From contig JAEYCM010000042.1 of the NCBI GenBank assembly GCA_023455425.1, positions 1 through 64,000 of the forward strand: 64,000 nt of DNA. Direction: 5' to 3'. Of this stretch, positions 52,368 through 60,624 are shown in pieces (position 1 is the stretch's first letter; every line of letters starts with the position of its first letter). The translations under genes were made by a program, and so were the position numbers. The notes beneath the pieces were generated by a model. It was not told where the DNA came from and did no database searches. It saw only the letters and a program-made list of their open reading frames with translations. The stretch is from Bacillota bacterium (GTDB lineage: Bacteria; Bacillota; Clostridia; Christensenellales; CAG-138).

Positions 52368-53558
52368 CTAGCCGAACAACCGCAGCAGCTCGCCTACGCC
52401 TAAGCCCAGATAATTGCCGATGGCCAGGCCCAGGATGCCGCAGAGTATACCGGGGAGTATAATTTCATCATTTTTAAGGGCGTTTGCGACCGGAATGATG
52501 AACGGAGGGCCGAATATGCCCGCGGTGGAGGTGATGAGCATGGTGTGTAAATCTGTCTTGTTGAGTTTTGCGAGGATAAGGTGCAGCAGCACCGTGCCAA
52601 ACTGCACCAGCAACACCATCACAAGAAGGGTAAGTGCTGCGCCGATGGCGGTAATGTCAAAGCTCAGGCCCATCACCACCGAAAACATCAGCAGGAAGTA
52701 CTGGCCCGAACTGTAGGAGCCGTGGGCGTTACGTATCCGGGGAATAAAGGAGAGCGCGATCCCCAGCGTCGTGACCGTCAGCATGATGACGGCGGTATAT
52801 TCACTCAGCTTCGCCAAGCCCGTATTGCCATACCGGCTGGGCAGCAGCAGGCAGATGCCCGCCGCCACCGCAAAGCACAAAAGCGCAAGCAGCACCAGCG
52901 CCATACGCTCTAAAAACGCCCTGAGCGGCTTTATTTTTTGCTTTTTCCCGCTGAATTCCTTCGCGTAGCGCATCGCCTCGTTCTGATCCGCATTCACGCC
53001 AATATACTTGTATTCCGGCAGGAAGCGCTTCAACAGGCGCGGCAGTACGGAAAGCAGCAGGAAGAAGTAGATGCCTCCCGCGATCATATCCGCCGTCTGC
53101 ACCAGCATGATTTGCTCCGCTGGAGAATTCATGGCATTGCCTACGGCGATCATGTTGGGCGTGCCGCCCACATAGACGCCCACCAGCATGCCGCTCACGC
53201 TTTCCGCCTGCGGCACCGCCGCGCGGAACACAAAGAATCCGGCAATTGCGATGATAATGGACGCGACGACGTTCATGCCATAGGAAACGAGCATGGGTCT
53301 CGCGAGTTTTTTGAGCGCCGGAAGGTCTGCAGAAAACAGGATCAGCGGCATGCCCACGCAAACGAGCACCGAGGAAAAATCCGAAGCCAGAAGAAGATCC
53401 GCCCCCGCAGGCCGGAATACAAAGCTCAGCAAAAGCCCCGCGGCATAGCACAGAAACACGGGGCCAAATGTGCCAAACACTTTGACTTTCTCGGTCAGGA
53501 CAACGATGAGCCGCGGCAGAAACAGAATAACGAGAAACATAAGAGCTGTGATTAACAT
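52368..53558 (-). CDS. DUF819 family membrane protein (YjcL-like)
   Basis: 396 residues with about 11 hydrophobic helices. Characteristic blocks are GMPLILFSADLPALKKLARPMLVSYGMN, VGGTPNMIAVGNAMNSPAEQIMLVQTADMI and TAGIFGPPFIIPVANALKNDEIILPGILCGILGLAIGNYLG, which define DUF819. Members are suspected sodium- or proton-driven transporters, function unsettled. First gene of the operon, so its cargo is probably the substrate of the two enzymes behind it. Confidence 0.88.
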   Translation of the reverse strand: MLITALMFLVILFLPRLIVVLTEKVKVFGTFGPVFLCYAAGLLLSFVFRPAGADLLLASDFSSVLVCVGMPLILFSADLPALKKLARPMLVSYGMNVVASIIIAIAGFFVFRAAVPQAESVSGMLVGVYVGGTPNMIAVGNAMNSPAEQIMLVQTADMIAGGIYFFLLLSVLPRLLKRFLPEYKYIGVNADQNEAMRYAKEFSGKKQKIKPLRAFLERMALVLLALLCFAVAAGICLLLPSRYGNTGLAKLSEYTAVIMLTVTTLGIALSFIPRIRNAHGSYSSGQYFLLMFSVVMGLSFDITAIGAALTLLVMVLLVQFGTVLLHLILAKLNKTDLHTMLITSTAGIFGPPFIIPVANALKNDEIILPGILCGILGLAIGNYLGLGVGELLRLFG

Positions 53559-53726
53559 AAAGGGGCCTTTCTTATAAGGCCTTGTACAAAAAACGGATGG
53601 TCAATGATGCCGGATAGATCGGAAATGTTCCAAGTACAGGCCCAAATTCAATTATTGTTATTGTATCATGGGCATCCATACATTCCAAGCAGTGGAGCCC
53701 TGTTTCTAACATAACTGGCCTATATC

Positions 53727-54164
53727 TTACAGCCACTTGATAAACGCCGTTTTGTCCCGGGAATTGAACCCGGCCCGCTCATAAAAGCGCAGCGTGCCTT
53801 CCTCCTTTGCCCCGGTCAGCAGCATGATTTTATAGCAGCCCGCTTTTTCCGCGATCATAGCAGCCTTATCAAGTACCGCGGAAGCATATCCCTTTTTCCG
53901 GTGCGTCGGATGCGTGATGACGTTTTCAATGAGCGCATAGGGCCGCTGCCCCCGCGTGAGGTTGGGAACGATGACCACAGCGCAGGAGCAGACGAGCTTT
54001 CCCGCCAATTCCCCCACCAAAATGTGATGGTTCTGGTCGTTCAGCATGCCTTCCCACAACCGTTGCAACCCGTCATCCAATTCCGGCATGGGATTATCAT
54101 GCAGATGGATATAAAGCTCCAACAGGCCAAATAAATCCTCCTGTACCGCTTCACGGATCAGCAT
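53727..54164 (-). CDS. GNAT-family N-acetyltransferase
   Basis: 145 residues. Complete small GNAT fold: MLIREAVQEDLFGLLELYIHLHDNP start, then ENVITHPTHRKKGYASAVLDKAAMIAEKAGCYKIMLLTG with the R-K-K-G-Y-A coenzyme A loop and LRFYERAGF near the end. Ribosome site GGAGG. A TATAAT at 54202-54207 (leftward) may be its -10. Single gene. Acceptor unknown. Confidence 0.9.
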   Translation of the reverse strand: MLIREAVQEDLFGLLELYIHLHDNPMPELDDGLQRLWEGMLNDQNHHILVGELAGKLVCSCAVVIVPNLTRGQRPYALIENVITHPTHRKKGYASAVLDKAAMIAEKAGCYKIMLLTGAKEEGTLRFYERAGFNSRDKTAFIKWL

Positions 54165-54285
54165 GGCTCGTCCTCCAATGTGATAAATATACGCATGGTA
54201 TATTATATCATTTTCAGGGCAGAAGGAACGGTCTCTAAACCCCGGTCTGTCACAGTTTGTTTAAAAATTCAAAATCCGTTTCATA

Positions 54286-54314
54286 TTGACGCTTATGTAC
54301 CAGTATGCTACTTT
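54286..54314 (+). promoter_or_regulatory. Putative promoter of the zinc-uptake operon
   Basis: TTGACG (54286-54291), 17 bases, TACTTT (54309-54314); a weak -10. I see no clear Zur palindrome nearby. Confidence 0.35.
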
Positions 54315-54389
54315 GAAAGAAACTTTGGGTTGTGGCGGCGTATGATGAGTCGTTGCACCAAATCAGAGGCAAAGGGAGGAGGAACCGGC

Positions 54390-54689
54390 ATGAATAAACG
54401 GGCAATCGGAAGGCTGCTTTGCCTGCTTGTATGCATTGCGTTTCTTTCCGTTTCCCTTCTTTCCATCTTCTTTGTGTCCGCGCACGCCGTGCATGACTGC
54501 ACCGGGGAACACTGCGCCGTCTGCGCGCAGATCCATCAGGCGCAGAGCTTAATCCGGCAGCTCGGGGCCTATGCCGCGCAGATTACGCAACTCTCCGTCG
54601 TCCTGCTGTTGTTTGCCGCGTTGTGTCTTTTTTTCGGCCATTCCGTTTTCTCCACGCCAGTCTCGCAAAAGATCCGCCTCAACAATTAA
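54390..54689 (+). CDS. Small membrane protein with Cys/His metal-like motif
   Basis: Start at 54390 after AGGAGG; the longer frame from 54180 is not supported. 99 residues: two membrane helices (about 9-31 and 69-90) around an outer loop VHDCTGEHCAVCAQIHQAQSLIRQLG. The C-x4-C-x2-C with flanking His residues looks like a metal-binding site. It heads the operon with ZnuA, ZnuC and ZnuB. A role in presenting or sensing zinc at the membrane is inferred. I recall similar short proteins beside zinc ABC genes in Bacillota but no established function. Confidence 0.78.
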   Translation: MNKRAIGRLLCLLVCIAFLSVSLLSIFFVSAHAVHDCTGEHCAVCAQIHQAQSLIRQLGAYAAQITQLSVVLLLFAALCLFFGHSVFSTPVSQKIRLNN

Positions 54690-54786
54690 ATCCGGCCTTG
54701 TGCGCTAAGATGCAGGCCCGTTTTTGACCGGGCTTATTGCGCCATATCTTTTGGCGTACCCAAAAGCACAAGAACCGGAGGATATT

Positions 54787-55764
54787 ATGAAACGATTTGC
54801 TAAGGCCGCCTTTGCGGTCCTGTTAAGCGCCTTGCTTTTTGCCGGCTGCCAGAGCGCGCCGCTTTCCGCAAAAGAAACAACGCCCGATAGTGAAAATAAC
54901 AAAGAAACGATCAGCGTCGTTGCGACCATATTCCCGCCCTATGATTTCGTGCGCGAAATCGCAGGCGATAACGTGGCGCTTACCATGCTGCTCCCGCCGG
55001 GCTCGGAAAGCCACTCCTACGAGCCCACGCCGCAGGACATCATTGCCATACAAAACTGCGACGTATTTCTCTATGTAGGCGGCGAATCGGACGAATGGAT
55101 CGATGAGGTTCTTTCCTCCGTGGAAGGCGGCAGCCGCAAACTGATCAAACTGATGGACTGCGTGCAGCCCGTGGAGGAAGAACTGGTGGAAGGCATGGAG
55201 GAAGAAGAAGAGGAGGAAGAGGGCATCCGCGGCCCCGAATACGACGAGCATGTCTGGACTTCCCCCAAGAACGCAAAGCTGATTGTAACAAAGATCTCCG
55301 AGACGCTTCGCGAAGTGGATCCCGCAAATGCCGAAGCGTACAACAAAAACGCCGAAGCGTATCTTACCAAACTCGATACGCTCGACGCCGCATTCCAGGC
55401 CGTGGTGGATGACGCCGCAAGAAAAACCATCGTATTCGGCGACCGGTTCCCCTTCCGGTACTTTGCGGACGCGTATGGCTTAAGCTATTTTGCCGCGTTC
55501 CCGGGCTGCTCTACGGAAACCGAGGCGAGCGCCGCCACCGTCGCGTTTTTAATCGACAAAATCAAAGCCGAACAGATCCCCGCCGTATTCCACATCGAGC
55601 TTTCCAACGAGAAGATGGCGGATACCCTCGCGGAGGCGACGGGTGCGAAAAAGCTGCTGCTGCATGCATGCCACAACATCTCCAAGGCCGATTTTGAAAA
55701 CGGCGTCGGCTACCTTGATTTGATGACAGCCAACGTGGCCGCATTAAGGGAGGCGCTTTCGTAA
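54787..55764 (+). CDS. znuA: Zinc ABC transporter substrate-binding lipoprotein
   Basis: Start at 54787 after GGAGG; 325 residues. Lipobox LLFAGC. Cluster A-I fold: GSESHSYEPTPQDI (first His ligand), YDEHVWTSPKNAKL (second His ligand), and DRFPFRYFADAYGLSYFAAFPGCSTETEAS. The flexible loop before the second ligand is not His-rich as in E. coli ZnuA but acidic, with a run of eight Glu (about residues 139-146). The third-His position seems to be replaced (FRYFADAYG). Captures zinc outside the membrane for ZnuBC. Stop overlaps the next start (TAATG). Confidence 0.93.
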   Translation: MKRFAKAAFAVLLSALLFAGCQSAPLSAKETTPDSENNKETISVVATIFPPYDFVREIAGDNVALTMLLPPGSESHSYEPTPQDIIAIQNCDVFLYVGGESDEWIDEVLSSVEGGSRKLIKLMDCVQPVEEELVEGMEEEEEEEEGIRGPEYDEHVWTSPKNAKLIVTKISETLREVDPANAEAYNKNAEAYLTKLDTLDAAFQAVVDDAARKTIVFGDRFPFRYFADAYGLSYFAAFPGCSTETEASAATVAFLIDKIKAEQIPAVFHIELSNEKMADTLAEATGAKKLLLHACHNISKADFENGVGYLDLMTANVAALREALS

Positions 55765-56471
55765 TGGCGCTCATCACTTGCCGGGACGCCGCCTTCGCCT
55801 ATGACGGCAACATTGCGATCAGCGGGCTGAATTTTTCCATCACAACGGGTTCCTACGTCTGCATCGTGGGGGAAAACGGTTCGGGGAAAAGCACGCTCAT
55901 CAAGGGACTATTACGCCTGAAGCTTCCCGCGCAGGGCAGCGTCACATTGAGTGAAGGCCTCAAATCCACCGAGATCGGCTACCTGCCGCAGCAGACGGCG
56001 GTACAGAAGGACTTTCCCGCAAGCGTATATGAGGTGGCGCTCTCCGGCAGGCTCTCTAAGCGCGGCTTAAAACCATTCTATACAAAAGAGGACAAATCGG
56101 TGGCGGAAGATGCGCTCAACAGGCTTGGAATTTCAGGCCTGAAACGCAAATGCTACCGGGAGCTTTCCGGCGGCCAGCAGCAGCGTGTGCTGCTGGCCCG
56201 GGCGCTCTGCGCGACGGAAAAGCTGCTTTTACTGGACGAACCCGCCGCGGGTCTGGACCCGGTGGTAACGCAGGAACTTTACCGCCTTATCGAGTCGCTC
56301 AATCGCGATACGGGCATTACCATACTCATGGTATCGCACGACATCAGAAGCGCCGTGCGCTACGCAAGCCACATCCTGCACCTTGACCGCACGCAGGTGT
56401 TCTTCGGCCCTACATCGGAGTATCTTGGCACCAATGCGGGAAAACGCTTTTTAGGGGGAGATGTCCAATGA
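55764..56471 (+). CDS. znuC: Zinc ABC transporter ATP-binding protein
   Basis: 235 residues with Walker A GENGSGKST, Q-loop IGYLPQQT, signature LSGGQQQRVLLARAL, Walker B LLLLDEPAAGLD and switch His MVSHD. Typical metal-type (Znu/Mnt) ATPase. Coupled to both znuA (TAATG) and znuB (ATGA overlap). Confidence 0.95.
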   Translation: MALITCRDAAFAYDGNIAISGLNFSITTGSYVCIVGENGSGKSTLIKGLLRLKLPAQGSVTLSEGLKSTEIGYLPQQTAVQKDFPASVYEVALSGRLSKRGLKPFYTKEDKSVAEDALNRLGISGLKRKCYRELSGGQQQRVLLARALCATEKLLLLDEPAAGLDPVVTQELYRLIESLNRDTGITILMVSHDIRSAVRYASHILHLDRTQVFFGPTSEYLGTNAGKRFLGGDVQ

Positions 56472-57292
56472 GCGTATTCTATGAAATGCTCTCTTATCCG
56501 TTCCTTGTGCGGGCGGTGATCGTAGGCCTCCTTGTTTCCCTGTGCGCGGCGCTTTTGGGCGTGAGCCTTGTTTTAAAACGCTATTCCATGATCGGGGACG
56601 GGCTTTCGCATGTCGGCTTTGGTTCGCTCGCTATCGCCACAGCCATGAACCTGGCGCCCCTTACGGTTTCCATCCCTGTGGTGGTGCTCGCCGCATTTTT
56701 ACTCCTTCGCATCAGCGAAAGCGGCAAGCTCAAAGGCGACGCCGCTATCGCGCTTATTTCCACCAGCGCCATGGCGATCGGCGTTATTGTGATCTCCATG
56801 ACCACGGGCATGAATACGGACGTATGCAACTATATGTTTGGCAGCATCCTCGCCATGAGCAAGGACGACGTCACGCTGAGCATCGTGCTTTCCATTGTGG
56901 TGCTTTTGCTCTACCTGTTGTTCTACCATAAAATATTCGGCGTCACGTTTGATGAAACTTTCGCGCAGGCCACCGGAACGAAGACCGGGCTTTACAACAT
57001 GCTCATCGCCATATTGACGGCGATAACCATCGTATTGGGCATGCGCATGATGGGCGCGCTGTTGATTTCAAGCCTCATCATATTCCCGTCCTTGACCTCC
57101 ATGCGGCTGTTTAAGACGTTCCGTTCGGTCGCGGTGTGCGCGGTAGCCGTTTCTATTGTCTGCTTCTTAGCAGGGGTGACCGTTTCCTACCTGTACGCAA
57201 CCCCAACGGGCGCAAGCATCGTGCTAACAAACCTCATTCTGTTCCTCATATTCTGGGCGGTAAACGCCCTAAAAGGAAGGCGTTCCGTATGA
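56468..57292 (+). CDS. znuB: Zinc ABC transporter permease
   Basis: 274 residues, about eight helices of the ABC-3 permease family. Recognisable blocks are LVSLCAALLGVSLVLKRYSMIGDGLSHVGFGSLAIA near the N-terminus and GLYNMLIAILTAITIVLGMRMMGALLISSLIIFPSLTSMRL. Four-base overlaps at both ends (with znuC and the downstream lipoprotein gene) show tight coupling. Confidence 0.95.
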   Translation: MSVFYEMLSYPFLVRAVIVGLLVSLCAALLGVSLVLKRYSMIGDGLSHVGFGSLAIATAMNLAPLTVSIPVVVLAAFLLLRISESGKLKGDAAIALISTSAMAIGVIVISMTTGMNTDVCNYMFGSILAMSKDDVTLSIVLSIVVLLLYLLFYHKIFGVTFDETFAQATGTKTGLYNMLIAILTAITIVLGMRMMGALLISSLIIFPSLTSMRLFKTFRSVAVCAVAVSIVCFLAGVTVSYLYATPTGASIVLTNLILFLIFWAVNALKGRRSV

Positions 57293-57828
57293 AACGACTA
57301 TTTACCGTTGCCCTCGTTTGCCTTCTGCTGTTGAGCGGCTGCGCCGCTGCGGGCAAAAAGGATGCTGCCGCAAAAAACGGCGCCGGGACACAGGCGGTAG
57401 ACGCCGCAAAGGCAACCGACAACGTCGATATCAAGGTGCTCTCCCCTACCCCATCTGCGGACAAAGACGTGATCAAAATCACGGAAAAGCTGTTCATTGC
57501 CCAGACAAACGACATCTACGTCAATACCGATGATTATTTGGGCAAGACCATTCAATTCGAGGGAATATTCCAGTCGTATTATTACGACGTGACCGATACG
57601 ACCTACTATTCCGTCATCCGCTACGGCCCCGGCTGCTGCGGGTATGACGCGAACCCGGGCTTTGAGGTGGTCTGGCCCGGAGATGGGGACTACCCCGAGC
57701 AGGACGATTGGGTGGAAGCCGTCGGCACGCTTGGAACCTACGAAGAAGGCGGGGCGCAGTATCTCCGGCTGGAACTCTCCTCCCTCAAAGTGCTGCCTAC
57801 GCGCGGCGCGGAGTATGTGCAGCAGTAG
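57289..57828 (+). CDS. Lipoprotein with YcgQ (TIGR03943)-like domain, in the zinc operon
   Basis: ATG overlaps the znuB stop (ATGA). 179 residues: lipobox LLLLSGC (Cys about 17), Ala/Lys/Asp-rich spacer, then a beta-rich domain with TIQFEGIFQSYYYDVTDTTYYSVIRY, GPGCCGYDANPGFEV and DDWVEAVGTLG. The CC-x2-D-A-x-P block and the DxWVEVxGTLG block resemble the C-terminal half of YcgQ/TIGR03943 proteins linked to zinc/cation permease YcgR, here cut down to a tethered domain. A zinc-handling role outside the membrane is inferred from family likeness and operon position. Confidence 0.8.
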   Translation: MKRLFTVALVCLLLLSGCAAAGKKDAAAKNGAGTQAVDAAKATDNVDIKVLSPTPSADKDVIKITEKLFIAQTNDIYVNTDDYLGKTIQFEGIFQSYYYDVTDTTYYSVIRYGPGCCGYDANPGFEVVWPGDGDYPEQDDWVEAVGTLGTYEEGGAQYLRLELSSLKVLPTRGAEYVQQ

Positions 57829-57872
57829 TATGAAGCTTGCACACTTGCATGAATGTTGATAAAAGGCGTGTC

Positions 57873-58015
57873 GAGGGCTCAGCCCTCAAACTCCCGCTTA
57901 GGGCCGTAACGGCCCTAAGAACCCACATTCAAGAACGCCATAACGGGCGTTCTCAAAAGAAAGGGATTCCAAAGGGACGTGTTCCTTTGGTGGGAGCGCG
58001 AGGGCAAAGCCCTCG
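57873..58015 (+). repeat. Modular hairpin element, copy 5 (complete B-A-C-D-B)
   Basis: B 57873-57887 (GAGGGCT / AGCCCTC), A 57898-57918 (TTAGGGCCGT / ACGGCCCTAA), C 57932-57953 (AGAACGCC / GGCGTTCT), D 57969-57990 (CCAAAGGGAC / GTTCCTTTGG, one G-U), B 57999-58015 (CGAGGGC / GCCCTCG). The most complete copy, between the zinc operon and its terminator. Confidence 0.88.
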
Positions 58016-58031
58016 AAAATTGCCTATAACT

Positions 58032-58062
58032 AAGCCCGTGCAATGCACGGGCTTTTCTTCTT
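58032..58062 (+). terminator. Rho-independent terminator of the zinc operon
   Basis: AAGCCCGTGC / GCACGGGCTT stem with an AAT loop followed by TTCTTCTT. It lies after repeat copy 5, so the element is transcribed with the operon. The stem could also act on the leftward larA-like transcript. Confidence 0.85.
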
Positions 58063-58081
58063 CACTATTGGGTTAAGCCTC

Positions 58082-59329
58082 TTACTCCACCCTTGGCAGC
58101 GTAGAGCCGCCGTAAGGCATGGCGAGTACGGTGGCGTCGGGGCCGAGCTTCAAAAATGCGGCGTCAAGCGCAGCTTTTACGCTATCATACGGCGTCAGGA
58201 ATATGCTGCGCACGAAATCCGGCTCCAGCTCGGAGACAAGGTAGATTTCCGCGTTCTCCAGCACCATCGCGATGGCGGCGGCCTTGTGTCCGCCCAACTG
58301 GAAATCCCGCCCGATGCGCTCGATCATGCTGTGCGCTGTGGGAGACTTCGTCATCCATTCCTCAAACACATGCTCGCCCAGGCCTTCCTGGCAGGCGCCG
58401 ATGAGCACCACCACGCCGCCCTTTTTGACCGCATGCTTGGCGTTGTCGAGCGCCTTTTGCGTCTGGTACAGGTTGATGTCCTTGGGCGCGCCGCCCTGGG
58501 AGACCAGCACGATATCCGCCCGCGCAGGAATTTTCTTAAGATACAGCGTATCCAGGTAGGCGCAGCCCGCGCGGTGCGCCTGCTGGTAGTGGCCTGCTAC
58601 GGCGCGGAGTATCTGCTTGTGTTCATCGAGCACCACGTTGATTAGAAAATCGATTCCCACCATCGCCGCGGCCTCTTCAATATCCTCCCGCACCGGGTTG
58701 CCTTCTAGCTTCCCCGCGCAGGCGGCTTCCTCCACCATGCGGCTGTGGTTAGACTGTATCGCGTCCCGCGTGGATACGCCGGGCATAATGGCCTTGGAGC
58801 CGCCGCTGTAGCCCGCGAAATAGTGGTACTCAATATTGCCCAGGCAAATGCGCCGGTCCGCCTCCGCGACTACACGCACGATATCCACCGGCGTGCCGCG
58901 CGAGGTCACGCCAAAATGGACGCAATCCGAATAATCACCGTCGATACAGGCGATCTCGCGGAAAGCCTGCTCGCCCGCAAGCTTTTTCCGCTCCGCATCC
59001 GTATGCTTGCGGTGGCTGCCCAAGCCGAACACCAGCGTGATATCCTGCGGTTTTACGCCCGCCTGATAGAGCTCTTCCAGCAACGCGGGCATGACCACGG
59101 GCGTGGGCATGGGCCGCGTAATGTCGCTTGTGACGATGGCGATCTTTTCTCCCGGCTTGACGATCTCAGAAATCCTCGGCGTGCCGACGGGGGAAGCGAG
59201 TGTGCGCCGCACTTCTGCCTCGCCCGTAAGTCCCTTCTCGACGACGTTAGGCAAGAGCACGCCGATGAAGTTTTGATCCGGCACCTCCACGGCCTGTACG
59301 GTGCTTCCGTATCCAAATTCCAGCTTCAC
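58082..59329 (-). CDS. LarA-family nickel-pincer racemase/epimerase
   Basis: GTG start after AGAGG. 415 residues, the usual LarA length. The His-rich active-site block GLGSHRKHTDAE (about 102-113) and the second block HYFAGYSGGSKAIMPGVSTRDAIQSNHSRM match LarA. LarA racemises lactate with a nickel pincer nucleotide cofactor made by LarB, LarC and LarE; related enzymes act on other 2-hydroxyacids, including, as far as I recall, malate and gluconate. No larB, larC or larE is in the window. Transcribed with archaeal-type PGK and GAPDH genes, so its substrate may be the 2-hydroxyacid made by them (inference). Confidence 0.88.
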   Translation of the reverse strand: MKLEFGYGSTVQAVEVPDQNFIGVLLPNVVEKGLTGEAEVRRTLASPVGTPRISEIVKPGEKIAIVTSDITRPMPTPVVMPALLEELYQAGVKPQDITLVFGLGSHRKHTDAERKKLAGEQAFREIACIDGDYSDCVHFGVTSRGTPVDIVRVVAEADRRICLGNIEYHYFAGYSGGSKAIMPGVSTRDAIQSNHSRMVEEAACAGKLEGNPVREDIEEAAAMVGIDFLINVVLDEHKQILRAVAGHYQQAHRAGCAYLDTLYLKKIPARADIVLVSQGGAPKDINLYQTQKALDNAKHAVKKGGVVVLIGACQEGLGEHVFEEWMTKSPTAHSMIERIGRDFQLGGHKAAAIAMVLENAEIYLVSELEPDFVRSIFLTPYDSVKAALDAAFLKLGPDATVLAMPYGGSTLPRVE

Positions 59330-59346
59330 GCTTTTACCTCTTTTCG

Positions 59347-60603
59347 TTATCCAACAGGGAACGCCTGCGCCGCGTGCCGCAGCGCCTTGACGACGGGGAG
59401 TTCCTCCCCCGTCAAAAAGCGGATCAATGCGCCGCCGCCCGTGCAGATATAGGAGATCGCTTCGGTCTTCTTATACTTTGCGGTGGCGGTGATGCTATCC
59501 CCCCCGCCGATGACGGTATAGGCCTCTGTATCCCCCAAAGCGTCCCAAATGGTCTTTGTGCCAAGCTCGGTCTCGGGTTTTTCATAGACGCCCATGGGGC
59601 CGTTTACGAATACCGTCTTTGATTGAAGAATGCAGTCTGCGTATGCGCGCGCGGTTTTTTCGCCGATATCGAATACCGTCGCGTCCTCGGGGATGCTGTG
59701 TAAGTCCGCCTCATGCCGCACGCCGTCCACCACATAGGCGACGTCTTGGGGCAGGCGGATCTTATCCGCATATTTTGCGTACAGCGTTTCCGCCTTCTCG
59801 ATATATTCCCCGTAATTGGACTTGAAAATAAAGTCCAGGCTGCCCGAGCCGATGTGCTCCTTTTTGGCGGCCAGCAGAATCTGCGCCACCAGCCCGCCGG
59901 TGAGCACGGTATCGGCCACGCCGCCTTTTAAAACGGTATCCATCATCAAAAATGCGTCCGCGATCTTGGAGCCGCCCAGCACAAACGTGCAGGGGCGCGC
60001 CGGGCTTTCCATGACCGAGGAAATCACGCAATATTCCTGCTCAAACAACCGGCCCATCGCGGAAGGCATTACCTGCTCGAACCCGCACAGGCTGGGCTGG
60101 TCGCGGTGGGCCGCCGCAAACGCGTCGCATACATACAAATCAGCAAGCGGCGCAAGCTTTTCTACCACTTGTGTCTTTGCCTGCTGTTCATGGGAAAGCA
60201 GCAGCTTGAGTTCAAAGAGCGTCTGCTCCTCCGCACAGAAACGGACGTTATCCAACAGCAGGATTTCGCCGTCTTTGAGCGCACGAATGCGCTCGCGTGC
60301 CGCGGGCCCGCAGACGTCGTCAATAAAGGAGACTTCCCGCCCAAGAAACTCGCTGAGTACTTTCGCATGCGGCGCGGTCGTGTAATAGTTGTTGTATTCA
60401 ATATCGCTGCCCTGGTGGGCAAGCAGCACCACGCGGGCGCCCTTATCGGAAAGCTCGCGGATGGTGGGTACGCAGGCCTTGATGCGGGCGGTGCTTTTAA
60501 GCGTACCCGTCGCCCGGTCCACCGGCTGGTTAATATCCACCCGGCACAGAACCGTCTTGCCCGCTACTTCAAATTCGTCCAGCGTATGGATGCCAAAGCG
60601 CAT
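59347..60603 (-). CDS. Archaeal-type phosphoglycerate kinase (divergent)
   Basis: 418 residues with AGGAGG before the ATG. N-domain: VLCRVDINQPVD (archaeal DINxP form, not bacterial DFNVP), STARIKACVPTI, VVLLAHQGSD, SFIDDVCGP, LLLDNVRF, FAAAHRDQPSLCGF. C-domain: FVNGPMGVYE, VIGGGDSITA and ICTGGGALIRFLTG (nucleotide site). The loop that normally reads H-x-x-R-P binds 3-phosphoglycerate through the Arg; here it is HQGSD, so Arg is replaced by Ser. The family transfers phosphate from 1,3-bisphosphoglycerate to ADP. The change suggests a different acyl-phosphate. Between the GAPDH and larA-like genes in one operon. Confidence 0.88.
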   Translation of the reverse strand: MRFGIHTLDEFEVAGKTVLCRVDINQPVDRATGTLKSTARIKACVPTIRELSDKGARVVLLAHQGSDIEYNNYYTTAPHAKVLSEFLGREVSFIDDVCGPAARERIRALKDGEILLLDNVRFCAEEQTLFELKLLLSHEQQAKTQVVEKLAPLADLYVCDAFAAAHRDQPSLCGFEQVMPSAMGRLFEQEYCVISSVMESPARPCTFVLGGSKIADAFLMMDTVLKGGVADTVLTGGLVAQILLAAKKEHIGSGSLDFIFKSNYGEYIEKAETLYAKYADKIRLPQDVAYVVDGVRHEADLHSIPEDATVFDIGEKTARAYADCILQSKTVFVNGPMGVYEKPETELGTKTIWDALGDTEAYTVIGGGDSITATAKYKKTEAISYICTGGGALIRFLTGEELPVVKALRHAAQAFPVG

Positions 60604-60624
60604 GGTTGTTCCTCCTGAAAGTTT

